From the NCBI RefSeq assembly GCF_000010805.1, contig NC_012522.1, positions 5,704,001 through 5,768,000 of the forward strand: a stretch of 64,000 bases of DNA, written 5' to 3'. The position numbers and the translations under genes are program-made. The notes beneath the pieces were generated by a model. The model saw only the letters and a program-made list of their open reading frames with translations, was not told the origin of the DNA and made no database searches. The first letter of the stretch is position 1; every line of letters begins with the position of its first letter. Positions 43,027 through 51,182 of the stretch are shown here, one piece after another. Origin of the DNA: Rhodococcus opacus B4 (GTDB lineage: Bacteria > Actinomycetota > Actinomycetes > Mycobacteriales > Mycobacteriaceae).

Positions 43027-44130
43027 TCAGCTCTCACAGCCGACACCGTCGCCGTCGCGGTCGAGGTGTGTGCCGTAGCCCGGTTCGCCGACGTGGACCG
43101 GTGCGGCACCGGCCGCCTTGGCCGCCGAACAGTTCTTGTAGTAGACGTCGCCCGGCAGCGCCGTGTCCACGAACGGGACGGGCGCAGGGGCGGGAGCCGG
43201 CGCGGGAGCCGGCGCGGGAACGGGAGCCGGGGCAGGCACCACCTGCGGGACCGGGTCGGTGGTCGGGGCGGGTGCCGCGGCAGGCGCCGCCGCCCCGCAG
43301 TCCTGGAGGACCCGGGCCATCGCATCGTGCTCGGCCTGGGTCACCCACAGCCGGTACGCGGCCTTCACCGCCACCTGATCCGCCACGTAGGTGCACCGGT
43401 AGCTCGTGTTCGGGGGCAGCCAGGTCGCGGCGTCGCCGTCCGACTTCTGCTGGTTGGCCGGGCCGTCCACGGCCTTCAGGTTCCGCGGATCGTTCGCGAA
43501 GTTCACCCGGGTCGCGGTGTCGAGCTGCTGCGCCCCCTTCTGCCAGGCGTCGGACAGCGCGACGACGTGATCGATCTGCACGGCGCTCGACGTGCCCTCG
43601 CCGCGGACGAAGGAGATGGTGGTGCCGGTGTAGGGGTCGTGCAGCGTTCCGGTCTGCACCGCGCAGTCGCGGGTGCCCGGCTTGAACACGATCTCGTCGA
43701 GGTCGCGCCCCAGGATGTCGTTGCGGGTGTCGCACCCGTTGTGGCCGCCCTCGACCGTGACGTCGTCGGTCCACGCCTGGCCGAACAGATCCCGGTCGTA
43801 CCCGGTCTTCGGTGCGCGGCCCTTGATCTCGAGTCCGGCGAGCTGCTGCAGCGCGGCGGTCGCGTCGGCGCCGTCGGCCACGGCGGGATCGACCGGTGAC
43901 AGCACCAGCGCAGACGAAACCGGCACCGGTGTCGAAGAACTCGACGCGTCAGCGGCTACCGTCGAATCGGCGATGGGGGTCGCGGCCGCGGATACCGCTG
44001 CGGCCTGGGCCGATTGGTCGTCCTGTCCGGGGCTCGTGCACGAGACCACGGCAGCGGCGACGACGATCCCGCCGGCAATCCAGGGCCATTTCTTGCGCGC
44101 GGCAGATGATGAGGGCAGGGGAGACGTCAT
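43027..44130 (-). CDS. Exported HNH-type nuclease with Excalibur domain, long form
   Basis: A 367-residue paralogue of the 253-residue HNH protein at 35347. After an N-terminal membrane segment (WPWIAGGIVVAAAVV; the following Cys might be lipidated, but the lipobox VVSC is poor) comes a Ser/Ala/Thr linker, then the same HNH core (GCDTRNDIL, IDHVVALSDAWQKGA, NDPRNLKAVDGPANQQKSD). An Ala-Pro repeat links to a C-terminal Excalibur domain with YYKNCSAA and calcium-type DRDGDGVGCE. The combination is that of secreted nucleases. AAGGA lies before ATG 44130. Confidence 0.87.
   Translation of the reverse strand: MTSPLPSSSAARKKWPWIAGGIVVAAAVVSCTSPGQDDQSAQAAAVSAAATPIADSTVAADASSSSTPVPVSSALVLSPVDPAVADGADATAALQQLAGLEIKGRAPKTGYDRDLFGQAWTDDVTVEGGHNGCDTRNDILGRDLDEIVFKPGTRDCAVQTGTLHDPYTGTTISFVRGEGTSSAVQIDHVVALSDAWQKGAQQLDTATRVNFANDPRNLKAVDGPANQQKSDGDAATWLPPNTSYRCTYVADQVAVKAAYRLWVTQAEHDAMARVLQDCGAAAPAAAPAPTTDPVPQVVPAPAPVPAPAPAPAPAPAPVPFVDTALPGDVYYKNCSAAKAAGAAPVHVGEPGYGTHLDRDGDGVGCES
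43181..43240 (-). repeat. Low-complexity Ala-Pro coding repeat
   Basis: Repeats of a GGAGCCGGCGCG-like unit inside the long HNH gene encode the Ala-Pro linker before the Excalibur domain. It is a flexible spacer and likely to vary in copy number between strains. Confidence 0.6.
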
Positions 44131-44262
44131 GCCGGTCCTTCAATGAACGTGGGGGGTCGGATGTTCATCGCACGGAAGGCCGCTTCCGTTACTCGGCAAA
44201 ACGCGGGAACTGTTAGCATGCCCCGGGACCGGAGTTCGTGCGGGTGGAGGGGGTAGACGGTC

Positions 44263-45294
44263 GTGACACGACACATGTTTCGGGGGAAATTGCGCACGGC
44301 GGCCGTCACGGCGGTGACCGTGATGTCCCTCTGCCTCGGCGCCCCTGCCGCCATTGCCGATCCGGTCGTCGACACCGGTCGGGCGCTCGGTTCCGCGGCG
44401 GCGCCGAACGGTTCGAAGCTCGACCACGTCACCGTTATCGATCCGAGACATCTGACGCTGCACGTCTTCTCGGCGTCGATGCAACGCGTCGTGCCGGTGT
44501 ACGTGCAGCGGCCCGCAGATACCAGCGTGCCGAGGCCGACGCTCTACTTCCTCGACGGTCAGATCCGCCGGGAGAAGACCGATGTCGAAGAGTTCCTCGC
44601 AGGTCAGAACGTGAATGTCGTGAGCCCGTCCGGCGGCGAGAACGCGTATTGGACCGACTGGAAGAGCCCCGACCCGGTGATGGGGGTGAACAAGTGGAAG
44701 ACCTTTATGACTCAGGAACTTCCGCCGGTGGTCGATGCCGCCCTCGGCACCAACGGAGTCAACGCACTCGCCGGCATGTCCCGGGTCGGCACCGCGGCGC
44801 TGCAGTTGGCGATCGCCGCCCCCGGCCTGTTCCGTGGTGTCGCCGCCTACAGCGGTTGCGCCCTGACCAGTGATCCGCTCGGTCAGCTCCTCATCAAGAT
44901 CACCATGGACAACTACGGTTACGGCAACCCGGCCAACATGTACGGCGAGCCGGACGATCCGGCGTGGGCGGCGAACGACCCCTACGTGCATGCCGCGGAA
45001 CTGCGCGGCACGGAACTGTTCCTGTCCAACGGCAACGGCCTGCCGGGGCGCTACGAGACCCTGGACGGCCCCGGGATCGACGGGAACGTCGGGGTGCTCG
45101 CGCGGCAGATCTACGCGGGCGGCCCGATCGAAGCGGTTACCAACTACTGCACGCATCGATTCACGGATCGCCTGGGGGAGCTGGGGATACCTGCAACCAC
45201 GAGTTTCCGTAACTCGGGGACACACTCGTGGGGGTACTGGCAGGACGACCTTCACGAGTCGTGGCCGGCGCTGGCTCGAGCGCTGGGAGTGTGA
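44263..45294 (+). CDS. Secreted esterase of the mycolyltransferase (antigen 85) family
   Basis: A 343-residue exported alpha/beta-hydrolase. The signal peptide covers about residues 1-33 (basic TRHMFRGKLR, hydrophobic AAVTAVTVMSLCLG, cleavage near AIA-DP). The family features are the substrate-loop region YFLDGQIRREKTDVEEFL, the nucleophile elbow AGMSRVGTAA and the C-terminal His in GTHSWGYW. The elbow reads GMSRVG where typical mycolyltransferases have GxSMGG/GxSMSG, so true mycolyl transfer is not certain. It would act in the envelope on trehalose mycolates or other esters. GTG 44263 follows GGAGGGGG; ATG 44275 is an alternative. Confidence 0.83.
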   Translation: MTRHMFRGKLRTAAVTAVTVMSLCLGAPAAIADPVVDTGRALGSAAAPNGSKLDHVTVIDPRHLTLHVFSASMQRVVPVYVQRPADTSVPRPTLYFLDGQIRREKTDVEEFLAGQNVNVVSPSGGENAYWTDWKSPDPVMGVNKWKTFMTQELPPVVDAALGTNGVNALAGMSRVGTAALQLAIAAPGLFRGVAAYSGCALTSDPLGQLLIKITMDNYGYGNPANMYGEPDDPAWAANDPYVHAAELRGTELFLSNGNGLPGRYETLDGPGIDGNVGVLARQIYAGGPIEAVTNYCTHRFTDRLGELGIPATTSFRNSGTHSWGYWQDDLHESWPALARALGV

Positions 45295-45752
45295 GCGAAG
45301 TTCCTCCCGTGTTGCCCGGCGGCGAGGTCACCGACGATCTCGAGATCACGCGGTCGCTCGTCGTTCCGGCCGCCGAGTTGCAGTGGCGGTTCTCCCGGGC
45401 CGGCGGTCCCGGTGGCCAGGGGGTGAACACTACGGACTCGCGGGTGGAACTCCGGGTGAACCTGTGGACGTTGTCGACCCTGTCTCCCGCCCAGCTCGAG
45501 CGCATGCAGATTCAGCTGGGGCACAGGATCGTTGACGGTGTGGTCAGCGTGACGGCGTCCGAAACCCGTTCGCAACTGCGTAATCGGCGCGCGGCACGGG
45601 CCCGGATGGCGGCGCTGCTTCGCGCGGCCGTTCTGGCCGAAACGCGAACCCGGCGTCCGACCAAGGCGACCAAGGGTTCGCACCGGCGAAGACTCGACGC
45701 CAAGAAGCAACGCGGCCAGACCAAGAACCTGCGGAAGAAGCCGGACATGTAG
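45291..45752 (+). CDS. arfB: Ribosome-rescue peptidyl-tRNA hydrolase ArfB
   Basis: A 153-residue class-I release-factor-like protein. It has the catalytic GGQ motif (41-43, GPGGQGVN) and a basic C-terminal tail (KATKGSHRRRLDAKKQRGQ), the ArfB/YaeJ pattern, and lacks the stop-codon-recognition domain. It frees ribosomes stalled at the end of non-stop messages by hydrolysing peptidyl-tRNA in the empty A site. GTG at 45291 overlaps the esterase stop in GTGA, so it is probably translated by coupling. The ribosome site is poor and a GTG six codons later is also possible. Confidence 0.9.
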   Translation: MSEVPPVLPGGEVTDDLEITRSLVVPAAELQWRFSRAGGPGGQGVNTTDSRVELRVNLWTLSTLSPAQLERMQIQLGHRIVDGVVSVTASETRSQLRNRRAARARMAALLRAAVLAETRTRRPTKATKGSHRRRLDAKKQRGQTKNLRKKPDM

Positions 45753-45877
45753 GGGGTTTCACGCACGGGGAGATGGGGAATGTCCCGGATGTGTTGCCCC
45801 CTCGTGTGTCGGAAGATGAGTACGGAAGCGTCGTCCCGGATGACCCGAGACGGCGAGGTCGGGGGATCGAGGGCAGC

Positions 45878-46357
45878 ATGAGTGTGCTTGACGAGGAATT
45901 ACATTCGGCGGCGACGGCGGCCGCGGCGGGGGATCGCGAGGCCGTGCAACGGGTGACGGCGACGCTGTGGCCGCACGTAGTGCGTTATTGCCGTACCCGC
46001 GTGGGGAATTTCCCGCCGGGCGGGCGGCCTGCGGACGAGGTGGCGCAGGAGGCGCTGCTCGCGGTGGCGCGGGAGTTTTCGTCCGTCGCCCGCAGCGACC
46101 ATCCGATCCGCGAGGTGTATCGCGTCGTGAGCCGGACCGTCGCGGACGCGCACGGCGGTTCCGCAAGCCCCGGCGTCCCGGTGGAAGTGGCCCGACTGCT
46201 GCATGGACTCGACCCCACCGCGCGGGAGATCGTGCTGCTGCGGGTCATCGACGGATTGTCCGCGCACGACACCGCGGGCGTCCTCGGCCTCCCGGTGGGC
46301 CGGGTTCTGGTCGTGCAGCACGAAGCGCTGCGCTCCCTGCGGGCGAAGGTGGCCTGA
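45878..46357 (+). CDS. ECF-type sigma factor (SigD/ShbA-like)
   Basis: A 159-residue sigma-70 family protein with a sigma-2-like N-terminal half (WPHVVRYCRTRVG, then PADEVAQEALLAVA) and a sigma-4 half (LDPTAREIVLLRVIDGLSAHDTAGVLGL, then VGRVLVVQHEALRSL). The size and VVRYCRTRVG resemble M. tuberculosis SigD and Streptomyces ShbA. No anti-sigma gene adjoins. ATG at 45878 follows GAGGG; an ATG 105 bases upstream gives a Pro/Arg-rich extension that is unlikely. It is convergent with the small VOC gene, with 5 bases between stops. Confidence 0.78.
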   Translation: MSVLDEELHSAATAAAAGDREAVQRVTATLWPHVVRYCRTRVGNFPPGGRPADEVAQEALLAVAREFSSVARSDHPIREVYRVVSRTVADAHGGSASPGVPVEVARLLHGLDPTAREIVLLRVIDGLSAHDTAGVLGLPVGRVLVVQHEALRSLRAKVA

Positions 46358-46362
46358 TCGCG

Positions 46363-46713
46363 TCAGCGCCGGCCGGAGAGTACGCAGAATTCGTTGCCCT
46401 CGGGATCGGCGAGCACCACCCAACTCTGCTCGCCCTGACCGACATCCGCGTGCCGGGCGCCGAGTGCGAGTAGCCGTTCGACCTCGGCCTGCTGATTGTC
46501 GGGCCGGAAGTCGAGGTGGAGCCGGTTCGGGATCTGCTTCCGGTCCGGAACGGCCACGAACAGGATTTCCGGATGGCTGTCGGCCTGCGGCCGGATGTGG
46601 ACGTCGCCGTCGGAGTCGGTCACGGCACCCCAGCCCAGGGCTTCGGCCCACCAGCGTCCCAGGGCTGTCGGATCGACGGCGTTGACCACCACGGCTTCCC
46701 ATTGCAGGCCCAT
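46363..46713 (-). CDS. Single-domain VOC (glyoxalase-like) protein
   Basis: A 116-residue protein of the VOC fold: LGRWWAEALGWG near the N-terminus and LADPEGNEFCVLSG at the C-terminus are standard. It has the length and look of the many short VOC proteins in actinobacteria whose role is unassigned. Metal ligands are not evident beyond HLDF and E in EGNEF. The start ATG at 46713 gives the whole domain. It lies 41 bases downstream of the SRPBCC gene in the same direction and might be co-transcribed with the ArsR-SRPBCC pair. Confidence 0.8.
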   Translation of the reverse strand: MGLQWEAVVVNAVDPTALGRWWAEALGWGAVTDSDGDVHIRPQADSHPEILFVAVPDRKQIPNRLHLDFRPDNQQAEVERLLALGARHADVGQGEQSWVVLADPEGNEFCVLSGRR

Positions 46714-46754
46714 GCGTCAACGGTACCGGGGAGCGGCGGACGGCCGTCGCCGAT

Positions 46755-47318
46755 TCACGGCAGCGTCGGGTCGATCGGTTCGACGCCGAGGCGTTCGGAG
46801 TACTGCTCGTTGAGTTCGCGCCAGCCGTAGTTCATCGCGTCGGCGCCGACGATCGGTCCGATCGGGTTGCCGTCGAGCAGGGCCTCGGCGACATCCAGGC
46901 ACATGTGCCACCCGGCCGCCGTCATCGCCGCGGTTCGCTGGTCGTCGAGCGTGTGGCGCAGGGTCAGTCGCGTGCCCGCGCCGGTCTCCTCGATCGTCCA
47001 CAGCAGAACGTCGTCACCCCAGGCGTGTTCGAGGACGTGCGGTGCCTCGGCTCGGGTGACGGTGCCGTCGAGTTCGGTGCGGTCCGGCCCGTCGACCATG
47101 GTCAGCGTGGCGGGACCGACCGTTCCGAGGTCCCGGTCCGCGGTGTACGGCGCCCACTGCGGTAGTTCGCCGGGGTCGGTGAGCGCGGTCCACAGCGCCG
47201 ACGCCGAGTGTGTGAAGTCGCGGACGAAGGTCAAGGCCCATCGGGCACCCTCGGGTCGTGCTTCGGCGTGCCGGAGTGGGCCGGGGTGGTAGTCGCGTCG
47301 TGCGTCCGACTCGGTCAT
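46755..47318 (-). CDS. AHSA1-type SRPBCC protein
   Basis: A 187-residue START/Bet v1-like protein with the AHSA1 pattern: FTHSASALWTALTDPGELPQWAP and TRLTLRHTLDD, then GWHMCLDVAEALLDG. Such proteins bind hydrophobic ligands and are very often encoded next to an ArsR-type regulator. Here its ATG overlaps the ArsR stop in ATGA (47315-47318), so the pair is translationally coupled. The ligand is unknown. The N-terminal 30 residues are polar. Confidence 0.85.
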   Translation of the reverse strand: MTESDARRDYHPGPLRHAEARPEGARWALTFVRDFTHSASALWTALTDPGELPQWAPYTADRDLGTVGPATLTMVDGPDRTELDGTVTRAEAPHVLEHAWGDDVLLWTIEETGAGTRLTLRHTLDDQRTAAMTAAGWHMCLDVAEALLDGNPIGPIVGADAMNYGWRELNEQYSERLGVEPIDPTLP

Positions 47319-47632
47319 GACGAGGTCTCCTTCGATTCGAGGTGCCGCTCGAGGGCGTCGAGGTGGTGTGTCCACAGCCTGCGGTAGGGCTGCAACCACT
47401 GTTCGAACTCGTCGAACGGTTCGCGGTGCAAGCTGTAGATGCGCTGCTGGGCAGCGGTCCGGCAGGTGACGAATCCGGCCTGTCGCAGCACCCGCAGGTG
47501 TTTGGACACGGTCGGCTGGGGCAGCGCGAGTTGGTCGACGAGTTCGCCGACGCTGGCGTGGCCGTCCCGCAGCCGTTCGAGGATCCTGCGCCGCTGCGGT
47601 TCGGCGACCACGGTGAACACGTCCGGTGCCAT
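47315..47632 (-). CDS. ArsR-family regulator paired with SRPBCC protein
   Basis: A 105-residue winged-helix repressor of the ArsR/SmtB fold: RRRILERLRDGHASVGELVDQ, PQPTVSKHLRVLRQAGFV, and QRIYSLH of the wing. It has no metal-binding Cys pair of the ELCVCDL type, so it belongs to the non-metal group that partners SRPBCC proteins. A perfect 16-base palindrome lies 19 bases upstream of its ATG, which should be its operator, giving autoregulation of the pair. The signal is unknown. Confidence 0.88.
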   Translation of the reverse strand: MAPDVFTVVAEPQRRRILERLRDGHASVGELVDQLALPQPTVSKHLRVLRQAGFVTCRTAAQQRIYSLHREPFDEFEQWLQPYRRLWTHHLDALERHLESKETSS

Positions 47633-47650
47633 GGCCCTGAGTATGCCCCT

Positions 47651-47666
47651 ACGCGTATATACGCGT
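47651..47666. promoter_or_regulatory. Palindromic operator upstream of the ArsR gene
   Basis: ACGCGTATATACGCGT is a perfect 16-base palindrome, 18 bases before the ArsR start and touching the TetR stop codon. AT-centred palindromes of this type are usual for ArsR proteins. Confidence 0.65.
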
Positions 47667-48283
47667 CAAGGAATATGCATGTCCGGTTGCGGCATGAACG
47701 CGATCGACAGCAGGGACCGGACGAACTCGCGCAGTGCCTGCTCGTCGGATGTGTCCACGATCCCCTCCGTGGTGACGAGGGAGCCGATGATCCGGAACGC
47801 CCACTCGGAGATGGCGGCGGGGCTCACCCCCGACAGTTGCTCCCGGGTGAACAGGCGCTCGAAGTGGGGCGTCAGCAGTTGCGCGCCGAGTTCGATCATC
47901 GGCCTCGCCTTCACCGTGAACCAGGGGAGCACCACCTCGGGGTCGTCGCGCAATCCCTTCTGCAGCAACCGGTGTCCGCGGGCGTACTGGACGGCGAACA
48001 CGACGGCGTCGACGAACCGCACCTGGAGTTGGCTCTGCCGTCCCCGCAGTACCGGGTCGAGTACGACGAAGAAGCGGGAGATCTCCCGCTGGAAGAGGGC
48101 CTCGAGGATGGCGGACTGGTCGCCGACGTGCTTGTAGAGCGTGGGCCGCGATAGTCCCGCTCGCTCCGCGATGACCGCGTGCAGCCGGGTGCTGTACCCG
48201 AGTTCGATCAGGCACTCCTCGGCCGCGTCGAGGATCTTCTCCCGGAGTTCACTCGGGGTCGGTGTCGTCGGCCGCGTCCTCAC
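47666..48283 (-). CDS. TetR-family regulator beside the diiron oxygenase gene
   Basis: A 205-residue TetR protein with helix-turn-helix STRLHAVIAERAGLSRPTLY followed by KHVGDQSAILEALFQ. GTG at 48283 is chosen; the longer reading frame upstream is antisense to the oxygenase gene. It is divergent from the diiron oxygenase gene across 156 bases containing AACTCGAGTT and an inverted repeat, so it most likely controls the oxygenase-monooxygenase operon and itself. The ligand is unknown. Confidence 0.85.
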   Translation of the reverse strand: MRTRPTTPTPSELREKILDAAEECLIELGYSTRLHAVIAERAGLSRPTLYKHVGDQSAILEALFQREISRFFVVLDPVLRGRQSQLQVRFVDAVVFAVQYARGHRLLQKGLRDDPEVVLPWFTVKARPMIELGAQLLTPHFERLFTREQLSGVSPAAISEWAFRIIGSLVTTEGIVDTSDEQALREFVRSLLSIAFMPQPDMHIP

Positions 48284-48337
48284 GGCCTGATTGTGCTGGT
48301 CGGGTGGGGTGGGCGCAAACCGGAAGACGCAAATGTG

Positions 48338-48399
48338 AACTCGAGTTACAGACACCCATTGACCTGGATCACACCCGGGTTTACGTTTTATCTGTAAAC
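48338..48399. promoter_or_regulatory. Operator candidates for the divergent TetR/oxygenase genes
   Basis: A 10-base palindrome AACTCGAGTT at 48338-48347 and an inverted repeat GTTTAC-9-GTAAAC at 48379-48399 lie between the divergent starts. Either may be the TetR binding site. Confidence 0.45.
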
Positions 48400-48439
48400 G
48401 GCAACGAGATGGAATCGCTCTCGACGAAGGGATGAGCCG

Positions 48440-49336
48440 ATGTCTCAGCGTCCACACACGATCGCCCGGGAGGAAGTCGCCGGCAGACTCCTCGCGGGTT
48501 CGGTCAAGCGTTCGTACGCTCCCGTCGTCGACATCGACTGGGACGCGCCGCTCGAGGACGGGAAGTACTTTCTGCCGCCGCAGGTCCTGTCCCTGTGGGG
48601 GACGGAGATGTGGGACGGGATGAGCGAGGCGCAGCGCATCGACCTGTCCCGGCAGGAATCCGCGAACATCCTCAGCGTCGGAATCTGGTTCGAGAACATC
48701 CTCAACCAGGCGCTGCTGCGCGCGCTGCTGCACAACGATCCGAGTTCGCTGCACACCCGGTACATACTCACCGAGATGGGCGACGAGTGCAGGCACATGA
48801 CGATGTTCGGTCGTGCCATCGAGCAGATGGGCGCCAAGCCCTTCCAGCTCCGGTGGTACCAGGCGGTCGTTGTCAATCTGCTGCCCAAGACATTTCGCGG
48901 AACCATGCTGTGGGTGGCCGCACTGATCGGCGAGGAGATCTTCGACGCGACGCAACGGCGCGTCCTCGAAGATCCGCAGCTGCAGCCGATGATCTCCCGG
49001 CTGATGCGGATCCACGTCACCGAGGAGTCCCGGCACATCCGCTTCGCGCGTGAGGGGGTGCGTCGCCGTGTCGCGGAAGGCCACCGGATCGACCGACTGT
49101 GGGTCGGCACGCTGCAGGGGATCGGCGGCCCGCTGTTCCAGCGGCTGTTCACCAACCCGGCCATGTACGAGCGGGCCGGACTGGATCCGAAGGAGGCACG
49201 TCGACAGGCGCTGGCAAATCCGAACTTTCGCGAGAATCAACGCCGCGGGTTCGCATCGCTGGCCGCGTTCCTCGAGGAGAACGGCCTGATGCGAGCGACC
49301 TCCCGCGCGCTGTGGCGGCGCGGGGGATTCCTGTGA
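48440..49336 (+). CDS. AurF-like non-heme diiron oxygenase
   Basis: A 298-residue protein of the diiron oxygenase (AurF/p-aminobenzoate N-oxygenase-like) family, with a ferritin-like four-helix bundle. Candidate metal ligands are Glu85 (WFEN), Glu116-x-x-His119 (DECRHM), Glu165/166 (IGEEIF) and Glu196-x-x-His199 (EESRHI). Members oxidise aryl amines to nitro groups or hydroxylate lipids. No signal or membrane segment. Its TGA overlaps the GTG of the flavin monooxygenase gene, so the two are coupled and may act on one substrate in turn. Substrate unknown. Confidence 0.8.
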   Translation: MSQRPHTIAREEVAGRLLAGSVKRSYAPVVDIDWDAPLEDGKYFLPPQVLSLWGTEMWDGMSEAQRIDLSRQESANILSVGIWFENILNQALLRALLHNDPSSLHTRYILTEMGDECRHMTMFGRAIEQMGAKPFQLRWYQAVVVNLLPKTFRGTMLWVAALIGEEIFDATQRRVLEDPQLQPMISRLMRIHVTEESRHIRFAREGVRRRVAEGHRIDRLWVGTLQGIGGPLFQRLFTNPAMYERAGLDPKEARRQALANPNFRENQRRGFASLAAFLEENGLMRATSRALWRRGGFL

Positions 49337-51144
49337 CCCTCGCGGCGGCCGAGCCGGACGTCCTCGTCGTCGGTGCCGGATTCGCCGGATTGTGCATGGC
49401 GATCAAGCTGAAGGAGGCGGGGCAGGACAACTTCGTCGTCCTCGAGAAGGCCGACCGTGTGGGCGGAACGTGGCGGGAGAACACGTACCCGGGATGCGGC
49501 TGTGACGTGATGTCGCTGATGTACTCGTTCTCCTTCGCGCCCAACCGGAAATGGACCCGGATGTACGCGCGGCAGCCCGAGATCCTCGACTACATCGAGA
49601 GGGTGGTCCGCGACTACGACCTGTCCCCGCACATCCGGTTCGGCGCCGAGGTGATCTCCTACGACTTCGACGAGACCACGGACCGATGGCGGGTCGAGAC
49701 CCGGGCAGGTTCCGTGTTCCACCCGCGGATCGTCGTCGCGGGACCGGGGCCGCTGCACAAACCCAGCGTCCCCGCGTTCTCCGGACGAGAGCCCTTTCGG
49801 GGAACGGCATTCCATTCCGCCGAATGGGATTACTCGGTCGACCTGACGGGCAAGCGCGTCGCGGTCGTCGGCACGGGAGCCAGTGCCGTGCAGTTCGTGC
49901 CCGAGGTCGCGAAGACGGCCGCCCGCGTCGACGTCTTCCAGCGGACGCCGCACTGGATCCTGCCGAAACTCGACCGCCCGATCACCGCAGGCGAGAAGGC
50001 GGCGTTCAAGGCTGTGCCCGGCCTGCAGAAGGCCTACCGCCACGCGATCTACTGGAGCCACGAATCGCTGATCGCCGGTTTCCTGCACCCACGGCTGATG
50101 ACGGTGCTGGAATCGGCCGCGCGGGGACTGTTGCGGAGGCAGGTGCACGACCCCGAACTGCGGGCTGCCCTGACGCCCGGCTACACGATCGGATGCAAGC
50201 GAATCCTGGTGTCCAGCAACTTCTACCCGGCCCTGCAGCGGGAGAACGTCGACCTCGTCACGTCGGGTATCTCGGAGATCACCGAGCGCGGGATCCGCAC
50301 CGAGGACGGACAAGTGCACGAGGCGGACGTCCTCGTCTACGGCACGGGGTTCGCGGTCGGCGACCGATTCGAGAACGAGCACCTCGTCGGTCGTCGCGGT
50401 TTGACGATTCAGCGGGCCTGGCGCGACGGCATGGAGGCGTACCTCGGTGTCGCGGTGACGGGGTTCCCGAACTTCTTCCTCATGATGGGGCCGAACTCCG
50501 GAGGCGGAAATCAGTCGATCGTCTTCGTCATCGAGGCGCAGGCGCACTACATCACCCGGTGCCTGGCGCTGATGACGAAGCGCGGCGCGACGCGGATCGA
50601 GGTGCGGGCGGGCGCGCAGCGCGAATTCAACCGGGTGATCCATCGCAAACTCGAGGGCACGGTGTGGAATTCGGGTGGTTGCGACAGCTGGTACCTCGAC
50701 GAAACCGGCCGCAACCGGGCGGCGTGGCCGGGTTCGAGCGCATCGTACTGGCGGCGTCTGCGTACCCCCGACGACCGGCACTTCGAGTTGAGTTCGCTCG
50801 CCGAACGCGAGAACGACACCGAGTACCGGGGGCCTGGGGTGCTCACCTCCGGCGACCTGACCGTGGGAGTCGAGGTCTTCCTGAACGGTCATCTCGAACC
50901 GCTCGACGGTCTCTACCACTGGTACGGCCGCGTCGCCGGCGACGGCGTCGACGCGGCCAAGCAGCGCAGCCGCACCCCGCTGTTCCTCACGATCGGCGAC
51001 GGTCCCGAGGTGCCCGCCGCCCTCGCCGAGCGCGACCCGTGGGGCCACTATCGGATCGCCGGAGCCGGGACGCCCCCGTTCCCGCTGGCGGCGGTCGAAG
51101 TCGAGGTGCCCGTCTCCGGGGCCGAACTCGCATCGGCGGAATAA
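49333..51144 (+). CDS. Baeyer-Villiger-type flavin monooxygenase with DUF4873 tail
   Basis: A 603-residue FAD- and NADPH-dependent monooxygenase. The FAD Rossmann motif GAGFAG is at 14-19, the BVMO fingerprint FRGTAFHSAEWD near 155-166, and the NADPH Rossmann motif GTGASA follows. The C-terminal 120 residues (EYRGPGVLTSGDL, LYHWYGRVAGD) resemble DUF4873, a domain found at the end of some actinobacterial monooxygenases. It would insert oxygen next to a ketone, making an ester or lactone, or oxidise N/S. GTG at 49333 overlaps the oxygenase stop. The substrate is unknown. Confidence 0.88.
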   Translation: MTLAAAEPDVLVVGAGFAGLCMAIKLKEAGQDNFVVLEKADRVGGTWRENTYPGCGCDVMSLMYSFSFAPNRKWTRMYARQPEILDYIERVVRDYDLSPHIRFGAEVISYDFDETTDRWRVETRAGSVFHPRIVVAGPGPLHKPSVPAFSGREPFRGTAFHSAEWDYSVDLTGKRVAVVGTGASAVQFVPEVAKTAARVDVFQRTPHWILPKLDRPITAGEKAAFKAVPGLQKAYRHAIYWSHESLIAGFLHPRLMTVLESAARGLLRRQVHDPELRAALTPGYTIGCKRILVSSNFYPALQRENVDLVTSGISEITERGIRTEDGQVHEADVLVYGTGFAVGDRFENEHLVGRRGLTIQRAWRDGMEAYLGVAVTGFPNFFLMMGPNSGGGNQSIVFVIEAQAHYITRCLALMTKRGATRIEVRAGAQREFNRVIHRKLEGTVWNSGGCDSWYLDETGRNRAAWPGSSASYWRRLRTPDDRHFELSSLAERENDTEYRGPGVLTSGDLTVGVEVFLNGHLEPLDGLYHWYGRVAGDGVDAAKQRSRTPLFLTIGDGPEVPAALAERDPWGHYRIAGAGTPPFPLAAVEVEVPVSGAELASAE

Positions 51145-51182
51145 GCTTGGAGGCGAGTCGGACTCGAGTGGGAAGGGTGCTG

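Noticed and set aside
43181..43240. CRISPR-like or regulatory tandem repeat
   Set aside because: The short GC-rich repeat is in frame and encodes an Ala-Pro linker; there are no spacers.
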